A stretch of 64,000 bases of DNA from Paenarthrobacter ureafaciens (GCF_004028095.1 NZ_SBHM01000006.1:496001-560000); one strand, 5' to 3'. Numbered from the stretch's first letter, positions 26,359 through 35,830 are shown. The notes: a model not told the origin generated them from the letters alone. Translations and numbers: made by a program.

Positions 26359-27336
26359 CTATTTCGCCAGTGCGGCCGACATTGCCTCAACGTTGGCGGT
26401 CATCCACTGGAGGTAGTCCTTGCCCTCGGGAACGGTCTCGGTGAAGTCAACCACCGGCACGCCCGCAGCTTCGGCAGCCTTCTTCACGGACTCGGTCTGT
26501 GGACCTTCCGTTTGGCCGTTGTAGGCCAGCAGGCGGACTCCGGCCACGATGTCTGTGGTTTCCTTCAGGACGGAAGCGGGCACATCCGTCCCCTCTTCCA
26601 CCGCCGAGCTGTAGGCCTCGGGCGTCTTGTTGACCAGCCCTGCGGCTTCAAGGAGGTACAGGGGAACGGGCTCCGTGATGGCTACCGGGGCGCCCTGTTG
26701 ACTGGCTTTCAATGACTCCAGCTTTCCAGCCAACTCCGAAAGGCCGGTTTTGAAGCCGGCGGCGTTGTCTTTGAAGGTGGGAGCAGAAGCGGCATCCAAG
26801 GCACTGAGCTTCTCCGCCACCTTGTCCGCGAGCTTGCCCATGGCGCCCAGGCTGTACCAAACGTGCTCGTTGAACTCGCCGTGGTCGTGGCCATGGCCGT
26901 CTTCAGCGTGTGCGTCCTCGCTGTGGTTCTCCCCTTCGGGAGCCAGCCCGGATACTTCCACTGCGCTGACGATGTTTTCGTGGCCGATGTTGGTGTCGTC
27001 GGCGATTTTGTGGAGGAATCCGTCATAGCCTCCTCCGTTTTCCACGACGAGCTGCGCCTTGGAGACCACCAGCTTGTCTTGGGCGCTGGCTTCGTAGGAG
27101 TGGGGGTCCTGGCTCGTCTTGGTGATGATCGCCTTCACGTCCACCCTGTCACCGCCTACGGCTTTGACGATCTCCCCGTAGACATTGGTGGAAGTCACCA
27201 CGTGCAGGACACCGGACGACGCCGACGGCGACTCCCCGCCGCCGCCCGCACCGGTACTTCCGGAGCAGGACGCAAGGGCCAGGGCAGCGATGGCGGAAAC
27301 AGCGGCAACGGACAGACGGGCGGCGTAGCGACGCAC
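26359..27336 (-). CDS. znuA: Zinc-binding lipoprotein of the ABC transporter
   Basis: Substrate-binding protein, cluster A-I family. Signal sequence with lipobox LALASC, then a Ser/Gly linker, then two lobes. A His/Asp/Glu-rich loop (HSEDAHAEDGHGHDHGE) marks zinc-type receptors, and the ligand His residues appear in DPHSYEAS and EHVWYSL. GTG 27336 is chosen because GAGG lies 5 nt upstream; in-frame ATG 27357 and GTG 27372 are possible. A TACACT -10 candidate (27398-27393) follows the Zur-like palindrome. Confidence 0.92.
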   Translation of the reverse strand: MRRYAARLSVAAVSAIAALALASCSGSTGAGGGGESPSASSGVLHVVTSTNVYGEIVKAVGGDRVDVKAIITKTSQDPHSYEASAQDKLVVSKAQLVVENGGGYDGFLHKIADDTNIGHENIVSAVEVSGLAPEGENHSEDAHAEDGHGHDHGEFNEHVWYSLGAMGKLADKVAEKLSALDAASAPTFKDNAAGFKTGLSELAGKLESLKASQQGAPVAITEPVPLYLLEAAGLVNKTPEAYSSAVEEGTDVPASVLKETTDIVAGVRLLAYNGQTEGPQTESVKKAAEAAGVPVVDFTETVPEGKDYLQWMTANVEAMSAALAK

Positions 27337-27404
27337 GGAAACCTCGGATCTACTCATTCGAGAATGGGGCACAACAACAAATGGATGTGTCCAGTGTAGC
27401 TGCT

Positions 27405-27423
27405 AATAGGAATGATTCCTATT
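27405..27423. promoter_or_regulatory. Zur box upstream of znuA
   Basis: Perfect 9-1-9 palindrome AATAGGAATGATTCCTATT with the AATGATT core seen in actinobacterial Zur sites. It lies 7 nt upstream of the znuA -10 candidate, covering the -35 region, so bound Zur would block transcription. Zur itself is encoded in this neighbourhood. Confidence 0.8.
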
Positions 27424-27447
27424 TAGAAAACAGGGATGCTGAATCCC

Positions 27448-28521
27448 TTACTGCTGCGGGTGCGGTCCGCCCAGCCTCCGGATGCCCGTGGCCTGCGTAG
27501 CGTCCCGGATCTCGCCCACGAGCTGCTCAATGACATCTTCAAGGAAGAGGACACCTTGGATATTCCCCTTGGGGCCAACCACGCGGGCCAAATGGGAGCC
27601 CGTCCGCTGCATCACGGACATGGCCCTTTCGATTTCGTCATCGGGCGAGAGGTTGGCAAAGGAACGGATGCGCCCCTCGGCAATGGGGTGCCTGCGCCCT
27701 TCCTCCGGGATGGACAGGATGTCCTTGACGTGCAGGTACCCGGCGAGTTCGCCGTCGTCGTCCACCATCGGGAAGCGCGAGAAGCCGGTACGGCTGACCG
27801 CTTTTTCCAACTCCACGGGAGTGGACGAGGTCTTGAGCATCACCAGCTTGTCCAGGGGCACCATGATGCTGGAAGCGGTGTGTTCGGAGAACTCAAGCGC
27901 GCCGGTCAGCAAACCGGCTTGGTCATCCACCAGGCCGTGCCTGGTGGACTCCTGCACGATCGACTGCACTTCCTCCAAGGTAAAGGAAGAGGAAACCTCG
28001 TCCTTGGGCTCGATCCGCATCAGGCGCAGGATGTGGTTGGCGAGCCAGTTCAAGGTCCAGATCACGGGCTTGACCATCCTGGCGATGAACACCAGCGGCG
28101 GCGCCAGCAGCAGTGCTGCCTTGTCCGCCACGGACACCGAAATGTTCTTCGGCACCATTTCGCCGAAGGTCACGTGCAGGAAAGTCACGAACAACAAGGC
28201 GATCCCAAAAGCGATCACATCGGCCAGTTCGACCGGAACACCCACCACTTCCAAGGGCCCGGCCAGCAGGTGGTGGATGGCCGGCTCTGCCACCTGCAGG
28301 ATCAACAGCGAGCACACCGTGATGCCTAGCTGTGCGCAAGCAAGCATGAGAGACACGTTTTCCATGGCGAGCAGGGTAGTTTGAGCGCGCTTGGAGCCGC
28401 TTTCGGCCAGCGGCTCGATCTGGCTGCGGCGCGCGGACATGACGGCGAACTCGGCGCCGACAAAGAAGGCGTTGCCGATCAGAAGGACAACGAGCCACAT
28501 GATGCCAACCCAATCGTTCAC
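27448..28521 (-). CDS. CNNM/DUF21 plus CBS-pair membrane protein (short)
   Basis: 357 residues. DUF21 transmembrane domain (about 1-190, 4 helices; GNAFFVGAEFAVMSARRS, FGEMVPKNISVS), then a CBS pair (about 205-330; SIMVPLDKLVML, GFSRFPMVDDDGELAGYLHV). It lacks the C-terminal CorC/HlyC transporter-associated domain present in its partner. The family is linked to magnesium or cobalt efflux and resistance. Its ATG overlaps the upstream partner by 4 nt (ATGA). Confidence 0.93.
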   Translation of the reverse strand: MNDWVGIMWLVVLLIGNAFFVGAEFAVMSARRSQIEPLAESGSKRAQTTLLAMENVSLMLACAQLGITVCSLLILQVAEPAIHHLLAGPLEVVGVPVELADVIAFGIALLFVTFLHVTFGEMVPKNISVSVADKAALLLAPPLVFIARMVKPVIWTLNWLANHILRLMRIEPKDEVSSSFTLEEVQSIVQESTRHGLVDDQAGLLTGALEFSEHTASSIMVPLDKLVMLKTSSTPVELEKAVSRTGFSRFPMVDDDGELAGYLHVKDILSIPEEGRRHPIAEGRIRSFANLSPDDEIERAMSVMQRTGSHLARVVGPKGNIQGVLFLEDVIEQLVGEIRDATQATGIRRLGGPHPQQ

Positions 28522-29870
28522 AGGGCACCTGCCTCATGGTTGCGCTCGTCGGTCCCCGCCGGGTTGTCCTGCGGTTCAGCTATGTGATGGAAACAGATCC
28601 TGTCGATCCTTCGACCATCCATCCTCGTGACCGTCAGCGTTCCGCCGTCGACCTCCACAGTGTCTCCCACCGTGGCGATGCGTCCCAGCTTGCTCATGAC
28701 GTAGCCGCCAACGGTCTCGTAGGCCGATTCGTCAGGAACTTTCAGCCCAGGAATCTGCTCCGAGACTTCGTCCGGCCGCAGGAGACCGGGAAAATACCAA
28801 TCCCCCGAAGCGCTCTGCAGCAATCCCGGACGAACCTTGTCATGTTCATCGGCAACCTCGCCCACAATTTCCTCCACCAGGTCCTCCAAGGTGGCGATTC
28901 CGGCCGTGCCGCCGTATTCGTCAAGGACCACCGCAAGTTGGAGGTTGCCCTCCCGCAGTTCGGCCAGCAGGGAGTCGAGGTGGATGGTCTCAGGGACACG
29001 CAGGACGTCGGTCATGATCGCACCGGCCTCCAGTTTGCCGCGGCGGTCGGCCGGGACAGCTACCGCCTTCTTGATGTGGACAACCCCACGGATGTCATCC
29101 GCTGAATCGCCGATCACGGGGAAGCGCGAATAGCCGGTCCGCCGGGCGGCATCCAGAATGTCCGACACGGGCTGGTCGGCGTCGATCGTCTCCATCCGGA
29201 TACGCGGGGTCATGACATCCGCCGCGGTCCTGCCGGAGAAGTTCAGCGTTCGGGCCACGAAGTTCGCCGTACCTGCGTCAAGTGTTCCCAGTTCGGCTGA
29301 CCGGCGGACCAGGGAAGCGAGCTCCGCGGGCGTCCGCGCTCCGGAGATCTCCTCCTTCGCTTCCAGGCCGAAGACGTTGAGGACCTTGTTCGAGAAGCCG
29401 TTCAACACCACAATGGCCGGCTTGAAGACCGCGGTGAAGACCAGTTGCGCAGGGGCAAGGCGCTTGCCCAAAGGAAACGCGAGGGCTATGGCCATGTTCT
29501 TGGGCACTAGCTCACCCAGGAGCATGGACAGAAGCGTGGCCAGCGCCATGGCCACAACCAACGCTACGGAGGCAGCGACTTCCGGGCTCAGGCCCAGCAG
29601 TGCCAGCGGTCCGCTCAGGAGATGACCCACGGAAGGCTCCATGACGAAACCCGTCAGCAAAGTGGTGAGCGTGATGCCCAGTTGGCAGCTGGACAGCTGC
29701 GTGGACAGAGACTTGAGGCATTTAAGAAGGGCTGCGGCGGCGTGGTCGCCGTCGTCCACGGCCCGCTGCACGCTGGCTTGGTCAAGCGCTACCAGGGAAA
29801 ACTCGACGGCCACGAAGAAGCCGGTCCCCAGGATCAAGGCAAAACCGGCCAGGAGGAGAATCCATTCCAT
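28518..29870 (-). CDS. CNNM/DUF21, CBS pair and CorC-domain membrane protein
   Basis: 450 residues. DUF21 domain with GFFVAVEFSLVALDQ and LLGELVPKNMAIA, CBS pair (about 210-335; DVMTPRIRMETID, GYSRFPVIGDSADDIRG) and CorC_HlyC domain (about 355-440; DWYFPGLLRPDEVSEQIPG). Likely a membrane ion transporter or its regulator. Forms a two-gene operon with the shorter paralog below. In actinobacteria the pair often occurs together, so a heteromer is plausible (inference). Confidence 0.93.
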   Translation of the reverse strand: MEWILLLAGFALILGTGFFVAVEFSLVALDQASVQRAVDDGDHAAAALLKCLKSLSTQLSSCQLGITLTTLLTGFVMEPSVGHLLSGPLALLGLSPEVAASVALVVAMALATLLSMLLGELVPKNMAIALAFPLGKRLAPAQLVFTAVFKPAIVVLNGFSNKVLNVFGLEAKEEISGARTPAELASLVRRSAELGTLDAGTANFVARTLNFSGRTAADVMTPRIRMETIDADQPVSDILDAARRTGYSRFPVIGDSADDIRGVVHIKKAVAVPADRRGKLEAGAIMTDVLRVPETIHLDSLLAELREGNLQLAVVLDEYGGTAGIATLEDLVEEIVGEVADEHDKVRPGLLQSASGDWYFPGLLRPDEVSEQIPGLKVPDESAYETVGGYVMSKLGRIATVGDTVEVDGGTLTVTRMDGRRIDRICFHHIAEPQDNPAGTDERNHEAGAL

Positions 29871-30348
29871 CTACCGCATCCCTCCACGGAGCGCGGACCT
29901 GAATACGGTCAGCGCATTGGCGGGGTGAGGGTCCGGCGGAGGTTGGTCGGGCGCAGCAGGAGACGACTCTGCGGGTCCACCGGCAGGGGCCGCCGGTTCA
30001 TGATGGGCATGTGAACGGGTGCTGCCGGCGTGCTGGGTACGGTGTGCGGAGGTGCCGTCCAGGCTCCCCCGGCAGTACCCAGGCCGGCACCTGGATTTAC
30101 TGTCCATAAGGGTTTTAGTCTACAGCCCGGGAAGCCGCGGGACCCGCGCTCCTTCCCGCAATCACAGGTGCCTGAGCATCGCTCACGAAAGCCGACATGA
30201 TTTAGGTCACCACTATTGGCAGTTAACCAATGATCCTAACTAGACTGGCAAAGGTCTGAGTTCGCGGGACGCGGACCCTGGCACATCGTTGCGGAACAGC
30301 AACTGTGGCCAGCGGGAAAATAACACTCATGGAAGAGGCGTATTTCAA
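29871..30348. other. Divergent intergenic region upstream of kgd
   Basis: About 480 bases with no credible gene; a 78-codon minus-strand frame next to the CNNM gene lacks a ribosome site. On the plus strand TTGGCA (30216-30221), 19 nt and TAGACT (30241-30246) make a likely kgd promoter, leaving a leader of about 95 nt. GC-rich inverted elements occur near 29980-30060 but show no clear function. Confidence 0.5.
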
Positions 30349-33300
30349 GTGCCAGAGCAGCCCAGCCACCGTCTACCAGAGGAATTTGGCGGAAACGAGT
30401 GGCTCGTTGACGAACTGTACGAGCGGTACCAGCAGGACAAGAATTCGGTTGACGCCAAATGGTGGCCGCTTTTCGAGTCCTTCAATACCAGCGAGGGCAC
30501 TTCTTCCAACGGAAATTCTGCAGCCGCCACGGCTGCCAATCCCCCTACCCAAGTACTTCCCGTAGTTGCCCCGGCTGCAGCGGCTCCGGCACCGGCGCCG
30601 GCCGCGCCCAAGGCTGCTCCTGCCCCTGCTGCTGCCGCTCCGGCACCGGCACCGGCGAAGAAAGAACCGGCCACGGTTGCCAGGGACGGGGCAAAGAAGC
30701 CCACCGGCGGCAACGCGGCACAGCCGATCCCGGCCCAGCTGCCCAAGAACACCAAGGCGCCCACGGCGCCGGAAGAGGACGTCGTTTCAGTCCTCCGCGG
30801 CCCCGCAAAGGCCATCGCCTCCAACATGGTCACCAGCCTCGAAGTGCCCACCGCCACCAGCGTGCGGGCAGTACCGGCCAAGTTGCTCATTGACAACCGC
30901 GTAGTCATCAACTCCAACCTTGCCCGCGCCCGCGGCGGCAAGGTGTCCTTCACGCACCTCATTGGCTACGCCGTGGTCCGCGCGCTTTCCCAGTTCCCGT
31001 CGATGAACGTCTACTACGACGAAATCGATGGCAAGCCCAGCGCAGTCCAGCCCGCCCACGTCAACTTCGGCATCGCCATTGACATGCCCAAGCCCGACGG
31101 CACCCGCCTCCTGATGGTTCCCAACATCAAGAAGGCGGAGACAATGGACTTCGCGGAGTTCTGGCACACCTATGAGGACCTCATCAAGCGTGCCCGGAAC
31201 GGCAAGCTCACCGCCGACGACCACGCCGGCACCACCGTGTCCCTCACCAATCCCGGCGGCATCGGCACTGTCCACTCGGTTCCCCGCCTCTCCAAGGGCC
31301 AGGCTGCGATCATCGGCGTCGGCGCGCTCGACTACCCGGCCGAGTTCCAGGGCGCGAGCGAGAAGATCATCGCCCAGAACGCCATCAGCAAGATCCTCAC
31401 GCTGACCTCCACCTACGACCACCGCGTCATCCAGGGTGCAGGCAGCGGCGAGTTCCTCAAGCTGGTCCACCAGCTCCTCCTGGGCGCCCAGAACTTCTAC
31501 GACGAGATCTTCGAAGCGCTGCGCATTCCGTACGAACCCGTCCGCTGGAGCCCGGACCTCCAGGTTGATCCGGCAGACGAAATCAACAAGGTTGCCCGGA
31601 TCCAGCAGCTCATCCACTCCTACCGGGTCCGCGGCCACCTGATGGCCGACACCGATCCCCTGGAGTACGTCCAGCGCAAGCACCCGGACCTTGACGTCCT
31701 CACCTACGGGCTGACCCTGTGGGACCTGGACCGCGAATGGCCCACGGGCGGTTTCGGCGGCAAGCCGCAGCTGAAGTTCCGTGACATCCTCGGCGTCCTT
31801 CGCGACGCTTACTGCCGCACCACCGGCATCGAGTACATGCACATCCAGGAACCTGCCGAGCGCAAGTGGTTCCAGGACGAACTGGAGCACCCCTACTCCA
31901 AGCCCAGCCGCGAAGAACAGCTGCGCATCGTCTCCAAGCTCAATGCCGCAGAGGCTTTCGAAACCTTCCTGCAGACCAAGTTCGTCGGCCAGAAGCGGTT
32001 CTCGCTTGAAGGCGGCGAGTCCCTGATTCCGCTGCTGGACGCCATCATCTCCGATGCTGCCGACGACGGACTGGACGAGGTGGCCATCGGTATGGCGCAC
32101 CGCGGCCGCCTGAACGTGCTGACCAACATCGCCGGCAAGACCTACGCCCAGGTGTTCCGTGAGTTCGAAGGCACCCAGGATCCGCGCTCCGTGCAGGGTT
32201 CCGGCGACGTCAAGTACCACTTGGGTACCGAAGGCACCTTCACCTCGGACAACGGCAAGCAGACCAAGGTGTACCTGGCGGCCAACCCGTCCCACCTTGA
32301 AGCCGTCGACCCGGTCCTGGAAGGCATTGTCCGCGCGAAGCAGGACCGCCTGGACCAGGGCGAGTCCTTCCCCGTCCTGCCCATCATGGTCCACGGCGAC
32401 GCCGCCTTTGCAGGCCAGGGTGTTGTTGCTGAGACCCTCAACCTCTCCCAGCTCCGCGGCTACCGCACCGGCGGCACGATCCACGTGATCGTGAACAACC
32501 AGGTGGGCTTCACTACGGCTCCGTCCTCCTCGCGCTCGTCCACGTACTCCACGGACGTCGCGAAGATGATCCAGGCACCGGTCTTCCACGTGAACGGTGA
32601 CGATCCCGAGGCTGTTGTCCGCGTGGCGCAGCTGGCGTACCAGTTCCGCCAGCGCTTCCACAAGGACGTCGTCATCGACATGGTCTGCTACCGCCGTCGT
32701 GGGCACAACGAGGGCGACGACCCCTCGATGACGCAGCCGCTGATGTACAACCTCATCGAGGCCAAGCGCTCCGTCCGCAAGCTGTACACCGAATCCCTGA
32801 TCGGCCGTGGCGACATCACCGAGGAAGAAGCCGAGCAGTTGCTCCGCGACTACCAGGAGCGCCTGGAGCGGGTCTTCGCGGAGACGCATGCAGCGCAGAC
32901 CTCGCCTATCCCGATCATCACTGCGGACTCTGCAGCTGTATCGGACATCGAGCGTCCCATTGCCCAGCAGGCGGACTTTGGCACCAACTCCCCCGCGTCC
33001 ACGGCCATCTCGGCCGAAACCCTTGCACGGATCGGCAAGGCCCACGTGGAGATCCCCGATGGCTTCACCGTGCACTCCAAGCTCAAGCAGCTGCTGGAGA
33101 AGCGCGAGCAGATGTCCCGTGAGGGCGGCATCGATTGGGGCTTTGGCGAGATCGCAGCCTTTGGATCGCTCATCATGGAAGGCGTTCCCGTCCGCCTGGC
33201 CGGCCAGGACTCGCGCCGTGGCACGTTCGTCCAGCGCCACGCAGTCTTCCACGACCGCGCCAACGGCAACGAGTGGCTGCCCCTGGCGAACCTCTCTGAC

Positions 33301-34149
33301 GACCAAGCCAAGCTGTGGATCTACGACTCCCTCCTGTCCGAATACGCAGCCATGGGCTTCGAATACGGATACTCCGTGGAGCGTCCGGATGCCCTGGTGC
33401 TGTGGGAGGCGCAGTTCGGCGACTTCGTCAACGGTGCGCAGACCATCATTGACGAGTTCATCTCCTCGGCAGAGCAGAAGTGGGGCCAGCGTTCTTCCCT
33501 GGTCCTGATGCTGCCGCACGGCTATGAAGGCCAGGGCCCGGACCACTCCTCGGCCCGTATTGAGCGCTTCCTGCAGCTGTGCGCTGAGGACAACATGATC
33601 GTCGCGAATCCGACGACGTCCGCATCGCACTTCCACCTGCTCCGCCGCCAGGCCTACAGCCGGCCCCGCAAGCCGCTGATCATCTTCACCCCGAAGCAGT
33701 TGCTGCGCCTCAAGGGCGCCGCGTCCGCCGTCGAGGACTTCACCACCGGTGCATTCCGGCCGGTCATCGGCGAGCACGAGCTCCAGCCGGCCAATGTGGA
33801 CCGCGTAGTCCTGGTGTCCGGCCGCTTGTACTACGACCTCCTGTCGAACCGCCAGAAGTCCGGCGACACCTCCACTGCGATCATCCGCGTGGAGCAGCTC
33901 TACCCGCTGCCCATGGCTGAGATCGAAGCTGAGCTCGCCAAATACCCGAACGCCGATGTCGTGTGGGCACAGGATGAGCCTGCCAACCAGGGTCCGTGGC
34001 CGTTCATGGGCCTGAACCTGGCACCGCAGCTGGAACGCAAGGTCCGCCTGGTGTCGCGTCCGGCATCGGCTTCCACCGCGGCCGGTTCCATGAAGCGTCA
34101 CGCCGCTGAACAGGATGCCCTGATCAAGCAAGTGTTCGAACGTCAGTAG
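30349..34149 (+). CDS. kgd: Multifunctional 2-oxoglutarate decarboxylase/dehydrogenase (Kgd)
   Basis: TCA-cycle E1 enzyme with fused E2-like domain, 1266 residues from GTG 30349 (PEQPSHRLPEEFGGNEW). GGAAGAGG lies about 10 nt upstream. An N-terminal E1-type segment is followed by a long Ala/Pro linker (about 60-135), a succinyltransferase domain (about 155-385; TYDHRVIQG near 355) without any lipoyl domain, then the thiamine-diphosphate E1 part with HGDAAFAGQG (about 683), MAHRGRLNV and NNQVGFTT. Works with a separate lipoylated E2 (SucB/DlaT) and Lpd to make succinyl-CoA. The N-terminal tail is where GarA or OdhI binds in relatives. A terminator follows. Confidence 0.97.
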   Translation: MPEQPSHRLPEEFGGNEWLVDELYERYQQDKNSVDAKWWPLFESFNTSEGTSSNGNSAAATAANPPTQVLPVVAPAAAAPAPAPAAPKAAPAPAAAAPAPAPAKKEPATVARDGAKKPTGGNAAQPIPAQLPKNTKAPTAPEEDVVSVLRGPAKAIASNMVTSLEVPTATSVRAVPAKLLIDNRVVINSNLARARGGKVSFTHLIGYAVVRALSQFPSMNVYYDEIDGKPSAVQPAHVNFGIAIDMPKPDGTRLLMVPNIKKAETMDFAEFWHTYEDLIKRARNGKLTADDHAGTTVSLTNPGGIGTVHSVPRLSKGQAAIIGVGALDYPAEFQGASEKIIAQNAISKILTLTSTYDHRVIQGAGSGEFLKLVHQLLLGAQNFYDEIFEALRIPYEPVRWSPDLQVDPADEINKVARIQQLIHSYRVRGHLMADTDPLEYVQRKHPDLDVLTYGLTLWDLDREWPTGGFGGKPQLKFRDILGVLRDAYCRTTGIEYMHIQEPAERKWFQDELEHPYSKPSREEQLRIVSKLNAAEAFETFLQTKFVGQKRFSLEGGESLIPLLDAIISDAADDGLDEVAIGMAHRGRLNVLTNIAGKTYAQVFREFEGTQDPRSVQGSGDVKYHLGTEGTFTSDNGKQTKVYLAANPSHLEAVDPVLEGIVRAKQDRLDQGESFPVLPIMVHGDAAFAGQGVVAETLNLSQLRGYRTGGTIHVIVNNQVGFTTAPSSSRSSTYSTDVAKMIQAPVFHVNGDDPEAVVRVAQLAYQFRQRFHKDVVIDMVCYRRRGHNEGDDPSMTQPLMYNLIEAKRSVRKLYTESLIGRGDITEEEAEQLLRDYQERLERVFAETHAAQTSPIPIITADSAAVSDIERPIAQQADFGTNSPASTAISAETLARIGKAHVEIPDGFTVHSKLKQLLEKREQMSREGGIDWGFGEIAAFGSLIMEGVPVRLAGQDSRRGTFVQRHAVFHDRANGNEWLPLANLSDDQAKLWIYDSLLSEYAAMGFEYGYSVERPDALVLWEAQFGDFVNGAQTIIDEFISSAEQKWGQRSSLVLMLPHGYEGQGPDHSSARIERFLQLCAEDNMIVANPTTSASHFHLLRRQAYSRPRKPLIIFTPKQLLRLKGAASAVEDFTTGAFRPVIGEHELQPANVDRVVLVSGRLYYDLLSNRQKSGDTSTAIIRVEQLYPLPMAEIEAELAKYPNADVVWAQDEPANQGPWPFMGLNLAPQLERKVRLVSRPASASTAAGSMKRHAAEQDALIKQVFERQ

Positions 34150-34157
34150 AAGGAAAC

Positions 34158-34207
34158 CTGCCCGGCCCGAGGCGCCTTGTGCGTCTCAGGCCGGGCAGTT
34201 CTGTTTA
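34158..34207 (+). terminator. Terminator of kgd
   Basis: CTGCCCGGCC at 34158-34167 pairs with GGCCGGGCAG at 34189-34198, and the inner bases also pair (GAGGCGC/GCGTCTC with one wobble). TTCTGTTT follows. Confidence 0.85.
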
Positions 34208-34284
34208 ATGGGACAGATACCCGGTTCGCAAACCGGCGCCGTCGTAAGCCGGGCATGGACCGTAACGAGTGTGAAGAGGTAACC

Positions 34285-34884
34285 GTGGAAGACAGGAAGC
34301 TGCGCATAGCAGCCGTGGGAGACGAACTGCTGGCGGGGCTCGGTGACCCGCGTGCTTTGGGCTGGTTGGGCCGGGTCCTGGCGCGTACGCCGCAGGAGGC
34401 GGTTGCGGTTGAGTCCTTCGCGCTCCCCTGCCCCATGGAGGGCACTGAGGGCCTGGCGGCGCGGTGGCAGGATGAGGCCGGACGGCGGTTCAGCGATACC
34501 CACGAGAACCGGCTGGTCATCGGCCTCTCGGGACGGGACCTTGAGTTCGGTCTTTCCACAGCCCGCAGCCGCCTGAACCTGGCGAACATCCTTGACGGTG
34601 CGTCGCACAGCGGGGTGGAAGTCTTCGTGGTTGGTCCCCCGCCCACGCTTGATCCGGCACGCAACAAGCGCCTGGCCGAGTTGAACACCGCCTTCGCTGA
34701 CGTGACCACCCGGCGGAACCATCACTACGTGGACACGTTCTCCCCGCTGCTAAATCATGAGCAATGGCGTACCGACCTCGCAGCAAACGGAGGCACGCCC
34801 GGACAGGCCGGCTATGGATTGATCGCCTGGCTCGTGTTGCACCGCGGGTGGTTCCAGTGGCTTAACATCGCGCAGCCCGAGTAG
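34285..34884 (+). CDS. SGNH-hydrolase-like protein without catalytic residues
   Basis: 199 residues from GTG 34285, with GAAGAGG 5 nt upstream. The fold pattern of GDSL/SGNH esterases is visible (LRIAAVGDELLAGLGDPRALGW at the start, SRLNLANIL and VVGPPPTLDPARNKRLAEL in the middle, PGQAGYGLIAWLVLHRGW at the end). The nucleophile position of the GDS block reads GDE, and the DxxH block reads GGTPGQAGY, so both Ser and His appear absent. It may be a binding or regulatory protein, or use another chemistry. Stands alone between the kgd terminator and the PadR operator. Confidence 0.7.
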   Translation: MEDRKLRIAAVGDELLAGLGDPRALGWLGRVLARTPQEAVAVESFALPCPMEGTEGLAARWQDEAGRRFSDTHENRLVIGLSGRDLEFGLSTARSRLNLANILDGASHSGVEVFVVGPPPTLDPARNKRLAELNTAFADVTTRRNHHYVDTFSPLLNHEQWRTDLAANGGTPGQAGYGLIAWLVLHRGWFQWLNIAQPE

Positions 34885-34914
34885 GCGGTCTCCCGGCTCC
34901 GGCCCCGGCAACCA

Positions 34915-34968
34915 TTGCCATCCGCCAAATCGCGATATATCGTGTTTTCATCAAACGCGATATATCGC
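34915..34968 (+). promoter_or_regulatory. Promoter with twin PadR-type operators
   Basis: TTGCCA at 34915-34920, 17 nt, then TATCGT at 34938-34943. Two palindromes share CGATATATCG: 34933-34942 overlaps the -10, and the perfect 12-mer GCGATATATCGC at 34957-34968 covers the start of the transcript. Their centres are 25 bp apart. The second gene of the operon encodes a PadR repressor, so autoregulation is likely. Confidence 0.7.
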
Positions 34969-34981
34969 AATTGGAGGGATC

Positions 34982-35830
34982 ATGTCAGACGAGTTATGGA
35001 CCGTGACCGGCCCGCAAACCATCGAGGTGGACGACGTCCGGTCGCTCAAGCTTGGAATCGTGAAAGGCCGCTTCGACGTGGTGACCCACGATCAGCCGTT
35101 CGTCCGGATCGAGGTGAGCGAAATCAGCGGGGATCCCCTCACCATAACCCTGGTCAACGGCCGCTTGGAGATCAGGCACCAGCTCCAAGGACCGCAGGGT
35201 TGGTTCCGTAACCTGATGGGGACCGTCAACAACACCAGCACCAATTCGGTGATAGTCGGCGTAGCGCTGCCTCCCGGAGTGGACGTAGAGGCCGGAACGG
35301 TCAGCGGTGACGGACTGGTGGCAGGCATCAGCGGCCGCATCCGGCTCAATACGGTCTCCGGATCGGTCATGGCCGACGGCACCAATGGAGAACTGCACGT
35401 CAACACCGTCAGCGGCGAAGTCATCGCCAGAAACCACGACGGCGTCCTGACCGCCAAGAGCGTTTCCGGTGAAGTAACCGCCTCGGGCACGTTCTCGAAC
35501 GTCCGTGCATCCACCGTCAGCGGGGACCTCACCTTTGAGCTCCAGGATTTCACTAACGATTTCGGGGCCAATTCCGTCTCCGGTGACCTCACCATCCGGC
35601 TGCCGCACGACGTCGGGCTTGACGTCGTGGCCAAGTCGGCCAGCGGCTCTGTGGTCATTGATGACCGCCTGTACGCGCAGCCGGGAAGCAACGTCCATAC
35701 CATTGTGGGCCCTGACGAGAAGCTTATGCTGTTGCGCACCAACACCGTCTCCGGCAAGACGTACATCATGCACGCCCCCGCGCCTGCTCCGGAAACCGAC
35801 AGCCCGGTGTCCGGCGGAACGGGGCTCTGA
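34982..35830 (+). CDS. DUF4097-type beta-strand repeat protein
   Basis: 282 residues, no signal peptide, no membrane segment. The body is a run of short beta repeats built on the pattern NTVSGxV or SVSGDLT (SGRIRLNTVSGSVMADGT, VNTVSGEVIAR, SGEVTASGTF, STVSGDLTFEL), the right-handed beta-helix look of DUF4097/adhesin-like proteins. Tail PAPAPETDSPVSGGTGL is disordered. GGAGGG lies 4 nt before ATG 34982. The stop overlaps the PadR start by one base (TGATG). Commonly paired with PadR regulators; the function is unknown, envelope-stress sensing being one guess. Confidence 0.88.
   Translation: MSDELWTVTGPQTIEVDDVRSLKLGIVKGRFDVVTHDQPFVRIEVSEISGDPLTITLVNGRLEIRHQLQGPQGWFRNLMGTVNNTSTNSVIVGVALPPGVDVEAGTVSGDGLVAGISGRIRLNTVSGSVMADGTNGELHVNTVSGEVIARNHDGVLTAKSVSGEVTASGTFSNVRASTVSGDLTFELQDFTNDFGANSVSGDLTIRLPHDVGLDVVAKSASGSVVIDDRLYAQPGSNVHTIVGPDEKLMLLRTNTVSGKTYIMHAPAPAPETDSPVSGGTGL

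Noticed and set aside
29871..30107. 78-codon minus-strand frame upstream of the CNNM gene
   Set aside because: Low-complexity Pro/Ala/Arg sequence without a ribosome site.
30787..34131. Open frame of 1114 codons on the minus strand inside kgd
   Set aside because: It mirrors the codon bias of kgd in a GC-rich genome, has no ribosome site and no recognisable domain.
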